Below, piece after piece: positions 1-5,351 of a DNA stretch of 7,801 bases; within the stretch, counting starts at the first letter, position 1; each line of letters opens with the position of its first letter. The notes beneath the pieces are model-generated. The model had not been told where the DNA came from. It saw only the letters and a program-made list of their open reading frames with translations, and made no database searches. The DNA is from Bacteroidales bacterium UBA1722 (lineage in GTDB: Bacteria > Bacteroidota > Bacteroidia > Bacteroidales > UBA932). Where the stretch lies: positions 2,227-10,027 of the forward strand of contig DCIQ01000116.1 in assembly GCA_002317435.1 (NCBI GenBank). The letters are read 5' to 3'. A program made the position numbers and the translations under genes.

Positions 1-23
1 TTTCGCACTTGCGAAACTTGAGT
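1..23. repeat. Palindromic repeat, copy 1 (cut by the window edge)
   Basis: Arms TTTCGC (1-6) and GCGAAA (11-16) flank the loop ACTT, followed by CTTGAGT. All 23 nt are identical to 817-839. The left arm probably extends beyond the window, because copy 2 has AAG before the same arm. On the plus strand it is followed by a T-rich stretch (27-41), so it could terminate a rightward gene lying to the left. That cannot be tested here. Confidence 0.8.
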
Positions 24-112
24 ACACTTTTTATCTTTTTTCCCGATATCTTCATATCCGGCATAAGATGACGTAAAAATAGTAAAAATCCGGGAGACTG
101 AAAGTGGGTGCA
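24..112. other. Non-coding AT-rich spacer with a small hairpin
   Basis: No credible coding sequence is visible. Positions 42-61 can fold into a hairpin: CCCGATAT and ATATCCGG pair at 7 of 8 positions around the loop CTTC. A T-rich stretch lies on its left, so neither strand shows the usual GC-stem plus downstream T-run of an intrinsic terminator. I see no match to the Bacteroidota -7 promoter motif in this stretch. Confidence 0.5.
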
Positions 113-162
113 ATGTGCAGCACCCCTTCTCGGAAGTGTCTCTGGACTGGGGTCGTGCACAT
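113..162. repeat. Tandem imperfect palindrome, unit A
   Basis: This 50-nt unit begins with ATGTGCA (113-119) and ends with TGCACAT (156-162), which are exact reverse complements. Inside, ACCCC (122-126) can pair with GGGGT (149-153), leaving a 2x2 mismatch between the two helices. The apical part contains CTTC-TCG-GAAG, which can form a small hairpin. It matches unit B at 45 of 50 positions. The function is unknown; a structured RNA element or a non-autonomous mobile repeat are both possible. Confidence 0.8.
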
Positions 163-185
163 CGGAGGGGTTTACAGGGGGGGTG

Positions 186-235
186 ATGTGCAACACCCCT
201 TCTCAGAAGGGTCTCTGGATGGGGGTCGTGCACAT
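186..235. repeat. Tandem imperfect palindrome, unit B
   Basis: This is the second 50-nt unit, offset by 73 nt from unit A and equal in length. The closing arms ATGTGCA (186-192) and TGCACAT (229-235) and the inner CCCC/GGGG helix are unchanged. The five differences from unit A lie outside the closing arms and the paired inner block. One of them, with its neighbours, gives a longer apical hairpin (CCCTTC-TCA-GAAGGG). The unit ends 24 nt from the kdsC stop codon, so it would lie in the 3' untranslated region of a kdsC transcript. Confidence 0.8.
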
Positions 236-259
236 CGGATTATAGGGGCTGACTGATTT

Positions 260-802
260 TCAGAACCACTTGGCGTGGTTCTCCGCCTCGAAATGCCACT
301 TGTCCTGAGCTTTCATCACCTGCTCTATCATCTCACGCACGCATCCGTGTCCTCCGCAATGAATTGAGACATAGTCACATATGGATTTTACTTCAGGTAC
401 TGCGTCAGACGGGCAGAAGGCCAGTCCGCACATCTTCAGGATACCCATGTCGGGGATGTCGTCTCCGGCATAGGCCACTTCTTCGGCTTTCAGAGCATTG
501 TCTTCGAGGAATTTCAGGAACGAGGGGACCTTGTCCCTGGCGTGAAGGTAGATGTTGAATTCATCTATTCCCAGGCCGAGGGCCCTTTTGGTTACGCTTT
601 CGGAGGAGCCTCCGGTGATGATGCCCACCGGGAATCCCTTGATCTTACACATTCTCAAGCTGAAACCGTCCTTCGAGTCGAATACTCTCAGGAGGTCGCC
701 GTCCGGTGTGGCGAGCACGCCTCCGTCCGTCAGCACACCGTCCACATCCATCGCGAAAGCGCGGATCTTCTGAAGCTTCTCTTTATACTTTATGTCTGAC
801 AT
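260..802 (-). CDS. kdsC: 3-deoxy-D-manno-octulosonate 8-phosphate phosphatase (KdsC)
   Basis: This cytoplasmic HAD-superfamily phosphatase hydrolyses KDO 8-phosphate to KDO, the sugar that is then activated and joined to lipid A in lipopolysaccharide synthesis. All four HAD motifs are present. Motif I is DVDGVLTDG, with nucleophile D19 and acid/base D21. Motif II is IITGG, with T63. Motif III is K91. Motif IV is GDDIPD, with Mg-binding D114 and D115. There is no large cap domain, as expected for the small tetrameric C0 class. The 180 residues compare with about 170-190 in the family. The C-terminal GGHGCVRE segment (about 150-157) corresponds to the family's conserved Gly-rich tail. The start ATG lies 38 nt after the upstream DUF2520 gene, and a palindromic hairpin fills most of that gap. 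Close HAD relatives such as the phosphatase domain of N-acylneuraminate cytidylyltransferases share these motifs, but the stand-alone length favours KdsC. Confidence 0.88.
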   Translation of the reverse strand: MSDIKYKEKLQKIRAFAMDVDGVLTDGGVLATPDGDLLRVFDSKDGFSLRMCKIKGFPVGIITGGSSESVTKRALGLGIDEFNIYLHARDKVPSFLKFLEDNALKAEEVAYAGDDIPDMGILKMCGLAFCPSDAVPEVKSICDYVSIHCGGHGCVREMIEQVMKAQDKWHFEAENHAKWF

Positions 803-810
803 ATTTCATT

Positions 811-839
811 TTTAAGTTTCGCACTTGCGAAACTTGAGT
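811..839. repeat. Palindromic repeat, copy 2 (between DUF2520 gene and kdsC)
   Basis: The arms AAGTTTCGC (814-822) and GCGAAACTT (827-835) pair perfectly over 9 bp around the loop ACTT. G-T wobbles and one A-T pair can extend this outwards to 811/838. Positions 817-839 are identical to 1-23. In the direction of the minus-strand genes, the hairpin ends about 11 nt before the kdsC start codon. No T-run follows on the minus strand, so it is not a classical intrinsic terminator there. It could modulate kdsC translation or stabilise processed mRNA. Confidence 0.85.
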
Positions 840-840
840 T

Positions 841-1725
841 TTATTGTTTGGTTCTGGTGATGATGTTTTCGGTGATGGTGCGGTATATGTCCGCGTGTTC
901 CTTCATCCCGAGGGATTCCAGCAGTTCGAGATGTTTCTCTATGGTCTTCATGTCGCCACGTTTCGCAGGACCCGTGAGGGCCATCTTGGGTGACTGGAGA
1001 AATGATTTGCGGATCATTTCCAGGGTGGCGGGGAGCAGGAGGCTGTGCGCGTCACCGGCCACTTCGAATGCCAGGGAGAGGAGGTAGTTCGTGAAATTGC
1101 AGGAGAATACGGCAGCCGTGTGCATCTTCAGGCGTTTGGAGGAGTCGCAGACGTAGTACTCCGATCCCAGGGTATCGCAAACCCCTTTCAGCGCTTTCAG
1201 CGCCTTCTCGTCGCTTCCCTCCAGGAGGAACGGTACGTCCTTGAAATTCACGTTCTTCGAACGGGAGAGGGTCATTACAGGGTATAGCACTCCGCACTGG
1301 CATCCGAGTTCCTTCAGGGGGGAGAGTGCGTCCAGCGGAGTCGCTCCGGAGGTGTGGACGCATATCGGGAGGGAGTTCGTATTGCCGGAGGCAATGGCAT
1401 TCTTCATGGCGAGGGAGAACGATTCTGCTACGGAGGATATGGCATCGTCGGAAACGGCTATTATCACCATGTCGGATTCGAGAAGGTCCTCGAAGGACAG
1501 GGTGGATATGGAAGGGGTGCCGGTGGGTACGGGGGTGTAATTGCCCGCCTGGGCGGCATTGTGCGCCGTGTAGGCCGAAAGGTTTGAGTTCAGGGCGCGG
1601 GTGATTTTGACTGCCTTGTCCCGGGAGCGGTTCCATACCGTCGGGATTATGTATCCTTTTTCCTGAAAGGCGATGGCCATCCGGAACGCTACGTTTCCGG
1701 CGCCGATGAATGAGATGGTGTTCAT
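841..1725 (-). CDS. Rossmann-fold, DUF2520-domain protein
   Basis: The predicted protein of 294 residues is a putative NAD(P)-binding dehydrogenase-like protein with no established substrate. The N-terminal Rossmann segment starts FIGAGNVA (residues 6-13), a GxGxxA dinucleotide-binding motif. VIIAVSDDAI (about 87-96) follows, then HTSGATPLDAL (124-134) and GVLYPVMTLSR (145-155). The C-terminal half carries the features of the DUF2520 family: KMHTAAVFSCNFTNYL (about 200-215, with H202 and N210) and TGPAKRGD (251-258). The fold resembles ketopantoate reductase, ProC and 6-phosphogluconate dehydrogenase-like enzymes. A low-complexity stretch at about 57-75 may be an insertion. The ATG lies 3 nt after the DUF3467 stop codon (TAA-ACT-ATG), which implies translational coupling. 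From memory, DUF2520 proteins often sit beside kdsC in Bacteroidota, but I infer no function from that. Confidence 0.88.
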   Translation of the reverse strand: MNTISFIGAGNVAFRMAIAFQEKGYIIPTVWNRSRDKAVKITRALNSNLSAYTAHNAAQAGNYTPVPTGTPSISTLSFEDLLESDMVIIAVSDDAISSVAESFSLAMKNAIASGNTNSLPICVHTSGATPLDALSPLKELGCQCGVLYPVMTLSRSKNVNFKDVPFLLEGSDEKALKALKGVCDTLGSEYYVCDSSKRLKMHTAAVFSCNFTNYLLSLAFEVAGDAHSLLLPATLEMIRKSFLQSPKMALTGPAKRGDMKTIEKHLELLESLGMKEHADIYRTITENIITRTKQ

Positions 1726-1728
1726 AGT

Positions 1729-2049
1729 TTACGCTTCAGCGCCGCCCGGGCCGAAGCCCATCGGAATGGTGCCTTTCGGGGCACTGAGAGTTATGTCCCC
1801 GTATTGGTTTTCGAATTTTTCGATATTGTCGTGAAGGGCCATGAGCAGTTTCTTGGCATTCTCGGGGGTCATTATGATCCTGCTGCAGATGTCCGGCTTG
1901 GGAAATCCCGGCAACATTCTGGCGAAATCCACTACGAATTCACTCTGTGAGTGTGTTATTATGGCCAGGTTCGAATAGGTCCCTTTGGCGATTTCCGGAG
2001 AGAGATTCAGATCCAGCTGTTTCCCTTCCTGCGTATTCTGCTGTCCCAT
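1729..2049 (-). CDS. DUF3467 family protein
   Basis: This is a small cytoplasmic protein of 106 residues without a signal peptide or membrane segment. It fits DUF3467 through a short N-terminal tail and LSPEIAKGTYSNLAIITHS (about 16-34). Next come the core SEFVVDFARMLPG (36-48), SRIIMTPENAKKLL (56-69) and NIEKFENQYGDI (74-85), and a Gly/Pro-rich tail ending GFGPGGAEA. The role of the family is not known to me. It is the first gene of the leftward set, with a candidate promoter -7 box at 2136-2143. A palindromic hairpin falls within the leader. The ATG at 2049 is the only good start before the conserved region. From memory, this family often lies next to rpoC in Bacteroides, so its place beside DUF2520 and kdsC may be a rearranged context. 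Confidence 0.85.
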   Translation of the reverse strand: MGQQNTQEGKQLDLNLSPEIAKGTYSNLAIITHSQSEFVVDFARMLPGFPKPDICSRIIMTPENAKKLLMALHDNIEKFENQYGDITLSAPKGTIPMGFGPGGAEA

Positions 2050-2088
2050 GCTGTCTTGGTTTTTATCTTGAAAATGAAAGCATTACTC

Positions 2089-2118
2089 ACTTGAGTTTCG
2101 CATTCGCGAAACTTAAGT
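2089..2118. repeat. Palindromic repeat, copy 3 (leader of the DUF3467 gene)
   Basis: The arms ACTTGAGTTTCGC (2089-2101) and GCGAAACTTAAGT (2106-2118) pair over 13 bp, with one G-T wobble, around the loop ATTC. It matches copies 1 and 2 at 20 of 23 positions; two of the three differences are in the loop and one is in the arm. If the -7 box at 2136-2143 is right, transcription towards the DUF3467 gene would start near 2129. This hairpin would then lie close to the 5' end of that mRNA. Confidence 0.85.
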
Positions 2119-2135
2119 TACTCAAATAACGGCCG

Positions 2136-2143
2136 CAAAGATA
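2136..2143 (-). promoter_or_regulatory. Candidate -7 box for the DUF3467-DUF2520 genes
   Basis: Read on the minus strand this is TATCTTTG followed by C, an exact match to the Bacteroidota -7 consensus TAnnTTTG. A start site would fall near 2129, about 80 nt before the DUF3467 ATG. I found no convincing TTTG-type -33 element at the expected 19-21 nt spacing, so the call depends on the -7 box and its position. Confidence 0.5.
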
Positions 2144-2204
2144 CTAAAAAATCATAATTCGCGAGTGCCGAGTCATCACCAACATATGGAGAGCCGACAT
2201 TCTC

Positions 2205-2230
2205 GGTCAGTTGAACTGAGGCGACTGACC
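2205..2230. repeat. Inverted repeat, first of a degenerate repeat pair
   Basis: GGTCAGT (2205-2211) is the exact reverse complement of ACTGACC (2224-2230). Inside the same stretch TCAGTT (2207-2212) pairs with AACTGA (2214-2219) around a single central G. The two pairings cannot coexist. Its core (CAGTTGA through GAGG to ACTGACC) recurs at 2303-2320 with 5 nt missing. It could be an operator or the remains of a duplicated element. Confidence 0.5.
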
Positions 2231-2302
2231 CTTCCACGGTTTCGGAGTTGCGCAATTTTTTCATGGAAACCCAATTGCAAATTCACCTGTGCCCAGATGA
2301 TT

Positions 2303-2320
2303 CAGTTGAGAGGACTGACC
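2303..2320. repeat. Degenerate direct repeat, second copy
   Basis: CAGTTGA-GAGG-ACTGACC matches 2208-2230 apart from two short gaps totalling 5 nt. TCAGT (2302-2306) can pair with ACTGA (2314-2318). The copy runs into the perfect 8-bp palindrome GACCGGTC (2317-2324). It lies about 50 nt upstream of the candidate valS -7 box, where an activator or repressor site would be plausible. Confidence 0.4.
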
Positions 2321-2371
2321 GGTCCGCATCAAGTTCTTGCGGTTATTTACCGAGTATTGTCGAAACTTTGC

Positions 2372-2379
2372 TAAATTTG
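2372..2379 (+). promoter_or_regulatory. Candidate -7 box of the valS promoter
   Basis: TAAATTTG matches the Bacteroidota -7 consensus TAnnTTTG exactly and is followed by C, as in the opposing promoter. Transcription would begin near 2386, giving a leader of about 25 nt before the valS ATG. The best upstream -33 candidate is TTTA at 2346-2349 with a 22-nt spacer, a weak match to TTTG. Confidence 0.55.
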
Positions 2380-2410
2380 CCGACTCGAAATTCAAACGAA
2401 ATTATCATTT

Positions 2411-5062
2411 ATGGAGCTGTCAGCTAAATATAATCCTTCTGAAGTAGAGGATAAGTGGTATTCTTACTGGCTGGAGAAGAAGTTTTTTCATTCTGAACCT
2501 GATTCCCGTGAACCTTATACTGTGGTGATTCCGCCGCCGAATGTGACAGGGGTGCTGCATATGGGTCACGTCCTGAACAATACCATAAATGACGTTCTGG
2601 TCCGCAAGGCCCGGATGGAGGGGAAGAATGCGTGCTGGATACCCGGTACCGACCACGCTTCCATCGCCACCGAGAACAAGGTGGTCGCCAAACTGAAGTC
2701 AATGGGTATCTCGAAAGAGGATCTGACCAGAGAGGAATTCCTGAAATATGCCTGGGAATGGAAGGAAGAGCACGGTGGCATAATCCTCAAGCAGCTCCGC
2801 AAGCTGGGCGCTTCCTGCGACTGGGACCGTACCCGTTTCACTATGGAGCCGGAACTTTCTGAGGCTGTGATAAATACATTCTGTCATTTCTATAAGAAGG
2901 GATGGATATACAGGGGAGTGAGGATGGTGAACTGGGATCCGGAAGGACATACCGCCGTTTCTGACGATGAAGTGATCCACCGTGACACCAAGAGCCATTT
3001 CTACCACATGCGTTATTTCATCTCGGACGGTAACGGAAAGCCTTCCGACAAGTATATAATAGTGGCCACCACCCGTCCCGAGACCATAATGGCGGATGCC
3101 GCCATCTGCGTGAATCCCAACGATGAGCGTCATCACTGGATGAAGGGCAAGAAGGTGCTCATACCGCTCATCAATAAGGAGATTCCTATCATAGAAGATG
3201 ATTACGTGGAGATGGATTTCGGTACGGGATGCCTGAAGGTTACTCCCGCCCACGATGCACACGACTATGAAATAGGACTCAGGCATAATCTTCCCATCCT
3301 CGACATCATAGATGATCACGGAAAACTTACCGCCGATGCTCAGATACTCGTGGGAGAAGATCGTTTCGAGGCCCGCAAGAAGATCGTGAAGATGCTTCAG
3401 GAGGCCGGAAATATGGAGAAGATAGAGGATTACACTTCGCCAGTAGGTTACAGTGAACGTACCAATGCCGTCATCGAGCCCCGCCTGAGCGCCCAGTGGT
3501 TCCTGAAGATGAGCGAACTGGCTCCCGTGGCGCTGGACAGCGTGGAGAGCGGACTCATCAAGTTCATTCCCGACAAGTACCGCAATACATACCGTCACTG
3601 GATGGAGAATGCCCACGACTGGTGCATCAGCCGTCAGTTATGGTGGGGACAGAGGATACCTGCATACTATCTGCCTGACGGGCGTTTCGTGGTGGAAAAC
3701 AGTCCGGAGAAGGCTCTCGAGGCTGCCAAAGCTCTCGATGCCTCCGTAACTGCGGAAGACCTGCATCAGGATGAAGATGTACTGGACACGTGGTTCAGCA
3801 GCTGGCTGTGGCCCATATCGGTATTCGATCCGCAGAGACCGGGACAGATGGAGCATCAGCCCAATGCGGATCTGGCATATTATTATCCTACCAATGATCT
3901 GGTGACCGGTCCCGACATCATCTTCTTCTGGGTGGCCAGAATGATTATGGCCGGAAACGAATTCATGGGGGATGTTCCCTTCAGGAACGTATATTTTACG
4001 GGTATAGTCAGGGACAAGCTGGGCCGTAAGATGAGCAAGACTCTCGGGAACAGTCCAAATCCCCTGGACCTCATAGAGAAGTATGGTGCGGATGCAGTCC
4101 GTCTGGGGATGCTGTTGTGCTCTTCCGCCGGTTCCGATATCCTGTACGACGAGAGCCAGGTGGAGCAGGGGCGTAACTTCTGCAACAAGATATGGAATGC
4201 CTACCGTCTCATAAAGGGATGGAGCAGCGACGCATCTCTCCCTCAGGGCGAAAGTTCGGCCATCGCGGTGAAGTGGTTCACTGACAAACTGAACCAGGCT
4301 GTAGAGGCAGTCTATGACCATTTCGACAAATTCCGTATCTCGGATGCATTGATGACCATATACAAACTGTTCTGGGACGATTTCTGCGCCTGGTATCTCG
4401 AAATCATCAAACCCGAATTCGGAAAACCGATGGACGGGGTGACCTATGATGCCACTGTCGGTTTCATGGATACCCTCCTGAAACTTCTCCATCCCATAAT
4501 GCCGTTCATCACCGAGGAACTCTGGCAGAACATAGCAGAACGGAAAGACGGGGAGACCGTGATGAATCAGAGATTGCCGCAGGCAAAACAGTATTCATCG
4601 TCATTCATCGCTGATTTCGAACTCTGCACTTCGGCCATCGCCTCCGTCAGGAATATCAGGCAGACCAAGGGCATCTCCCCGAAAGATGCTTTGGAACTCC
4701 AGTATAAAGGGGCGTTCCCGGGGGAACTCGTTACCGTGCTGAAGAAGATGGCTAACCTCTCGTCCGTGACGGAAGTCTCCGGATTCGAGAACCCCGATTC
4801 CGGGTCGGCGTTCCTCGCCGGTACGGTCGAGATGTTCGTGCCGCTGACAGGTCTGGTGAACGTAGAAGAGGAGATTCAGAAGATGGAGGCGGAGATCAGG
4901 CACCTCGAAGGATTCCTCAAGGGAGTGAAGGCGAAACTTTCGAACGAAAAATTCGTCAGCCACGCACCTGCGGCAGTGGTGGAACTCGAAAGGAAGAAGG
5001 AGAGTGACGCCACAGTCAAACTGGAAAACCTCTGTCGGGCGGTGGCTAACTTGAAAAAATGA
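2411..5062 (+). CDS. valS: Valine--tRNA ligase (ValRS)
   Basis: ValRS attaches valine to tRNA-Val with ATP in the cytoplasm. The 883 residues are within the usual range of the bacterial class Ia enzyme. The Rossmann catalytic core opens with PPPNVTGVLHMGH, whose HIGH motif is HMGH at 50-53. GTDHASIATE follows. The CP1 editing domain, which clears mischarged Thr-tRNA-Val, is marked by TTRPET (220-225) and a VTPAHDAHDYEIG segment. The core resumes with ISRQLWWGQRIP (406-417), DVLDTWFSS (456-464) and the KMSKS-type loop KMSKT (540-544). The anticodon-binding helical domain covers about 620-770, including an FWDDFCAWYLE segment. The C-terminal tRNA-binding coiled coil covers about 817-883. The WWGQ and LDTWFSS contexts and the CP1 sequence favour ValRS over IleRS or LeuRS. 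No T-box leader is visible. The ATG is preceded by an AT-rich leader without a Shine-Dalgarno match. tatA starts 35 nt downstream. Confidence 0.97.
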   Translation: MELSAKYNPSEVEDKWYSYWLEKKFFHSEPDSREPYTVVIPPPNVTGVLHMGHVLNNTINDVLVRKARMEGKNACWIPGTDHASIATENKVVAKLKSMGISKEDLTREEFLKYAWEWKEEHGGIILKQLRKLGASCDWDRTRFTMEPELSEAVINTFCHFYKKGWIYRGVRMVNWDPEGHTAVSDDEVIHRDTKSHFYHMRYFISDGNGKPSDKYIIVATTRPETIMADAAICVNPNDERHHWMKGKKVLIPLINKEIPIIEDDYVEMDFGTGCLKVTPAHDAHDYEIGLRHNLPILDIIDDHGKLTADAQILVGEDRFEARKKIVKMLQEAGNMEKIEDYTSPVGYSERTNAVIEPRLSAQWFLKMSELAPVALDSVESGLIKFIPDKYRNTYRHWMENAHDWCISRQLWWGQRIPAYYLPDGRFVVENSPEKALEAAKALDASVTAEDLHQDEDVLDTWFSSWLWPISVFDPQRPGQMEHQPNADLAYYYPTNDLVTGPDIIFFWVARMIMAGNEFMGDVPFRNVYFTGIVRDKLGRKMSKTLGNSPNPLDLIEKYGADAVRLGMLLCSSAGSDILYDESQVEQGRNFCNKIWNAYRLIKGWSSDASLPQGESSAIAVKWFTDKLNQAVEAVYDHFDKFRISDALMTIYKLFWDDFCAWYLEIIKPEFGKPMDGVTYDATVGFMDTLLKLLHPIMPFITEELWQNIAERKDGETVMNQRLPQAKQYSSSFIADFELCTSAIASVRNIRQTKGISPKDALELQYKGAFPGELVTVLKKMANLSSVTEVSGFENPDSGSAFLAGTVEMFVPLTGLVNVEEEIQKMEAEIRHLEGFLKGVKAKLSNEKFVSHAPAAVVELERKKESDATVKLENLCRAVANLKK

Positions 5063-5064
5063 AT

Positions 5065-5072
5065 TATATTCG
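5065..5072 (+). promoter_or_regulatory. Weak candidate -7 box before tatA
   Basis: TATATTCG differs from TAnnTTTG at one position and sits just after the valS stop codon. It could give tatA a private promoter with a start near 5079 and a leader of about 19 nt. No good -33 element is seen at the expected spacing, so readthrough from valS is equally plausible. Confidence 0.2.
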
Positions 5073-5097
5073 CGTGATTTATTAAAAATATATAGAA

Positions 5098-5334
5098 ATG
5101 CATCTTTTGTTTTTAGGCAGCATCGGTATTACCGAAATAATCGTTATCGCACTTGTGGTTCTCCTTTTCTTCGGAGGAAAGAAAATTCCTGAACTGATGA
5201 AGGGTATCGGTAAAGGGGTAAAGAGTTTCAAGGAAGGCGTCAAAGGTGTCGAAGATGAACTGAACCTCGATAAGGAAGTCAAGGAGATCAATGACAGCCT
5301 GAATGCTGAATCCGGTTCCAACCAGAAAAAATAA
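5098..5334 (+). CDS. tatA: Sec-independent translocase subunit TatA
   Basis: TatA oligomerises in the inner membrane to form the passage through which folded proteins with twin-arginine signals are exported once TatC has bound them. The 78-residue protein has the full TatA/E plan. A short N-terminus precedes one membrane helix (about 10-25). Next come the hinge FGGKKIPEL (25-33) and a Gly/Lys-rich amphipathic helix (about 31-50), and the protein ends in a charged soluble tail. E13, in the membrane helix, aligns by eye with Gln8 of E. coli TatA; E. coli TatB has Glu there. The ATG at 5098 places the membrane helix at the normal distance from the start. It lies 35 nt after valS and 17 nt before tatC. 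No separate TatB is present, so this protein probably serves both the TatA and TatB roles. Confidence 0.93.
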   Translation: MHLLFLGSIGITEIIVIALVVLLFFGGKKIPELMKGIGKGVKSFKEGVKGVEDELNLDKEVKEINDSLNAESGSNQKK

Positions 5335-5336
5335 TT

Positions 5337-5343
5337 GGGGGGA
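5337..5343 (+). promoter_or_regulatory. Shine-Dalgarno-like site for tatC
   Basis: GGGGGGA lies 8 nt before the GTG at 5352, a good spacing for ribosome binding, and 23 nt before the alternative ATG at 5367. It therefore favours the GTG start. Strong Shine-Dalgarno sequences are uncommon in Bacteroidota, which makes this one noticeable. Confidence 0.5.
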
Positions 5344-5351
5344 TTCCCGGC

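Larger units (their letters stand above)
2050..2410. other. Divergent intergenic region between DUF3467 gene and valS
   Basis: This 361-nt region separates two divergently transcribed genes and should hold both promoters. It contains a palindromic repeat (2089-2118), a minus-strand -7 box (2136-2143), two degenerate direct repeats (2208-2230, 2303-2320) and a plus-strand -7 box (2372-2379). It also contains an inverted repeat GCAATT (2252-2257) / AATTGC (2273-2278). I see no tRNA T-arm, no T-box consensus and no convincing small gene. The GTG-initiated frame at 2165-2374 has no protein-like features. Confidence 0.7.

Noticed and set aside
42..61. Hairpin as an intrinsic terminator of the leftward genes
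   Set aside because: On the minus strand the stem is followed by A-rich sequence, not a T-run, so it lacks the required layout.
113..235. Possible CRISPR array
   Set aside because: There are only two units, each a 50-nt palindrome with a 23-nt gap, and there are no cas genes. The geometry does not fit a CRISPR array.
149..248. Possible G-quadruplex from several G-runs
   Set aside because: The G-runs at 149-152, 167-170, 177-183, 221-225 and 245-248 are separated by mostly long loops. The G-runs at 149-152 and 221-225 are explained by the palindrome stems.
778..808. Eight-codon upstream frame overlapping the kdsC start on the minus strand
   Set aside because: An out-of-frame ATG lies 8 nt before the kdsC ATG and the frame stops after eight codons. 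Such short frames are frequent by chance in AT-rich leaders.
1052..1636. 194-codon minus-strand frame within the DUF2520 gene
   Set aside because: It overlaps the DUF2520 coding sequence in another frame, and its Pro/Arg/Gly-rich translation looks like a frame-shifted GC-rich gene.
2165..2374. GTG-initiated 69-codon open frame upstream of valS
   Set aside because: It spans degenerate repeats and the candidate valS -7 box, and its composition shows no domain, membrane segment or family resemblance.
2386..2410. T-box or amino-acid-responsive leader for valS
   Set aside because: No T-box consensus or specifier structure is visible, and the predicted leader is only about 25 nt long.
2699..4492. 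Long minus-strand open frames of about 300 and 284 codons opposite valS
   Set aside because: They lie wholly inside the well-supported valS gene on the opposite strand, have no recognisable motifs, and are best explained as codon-bias shadows.
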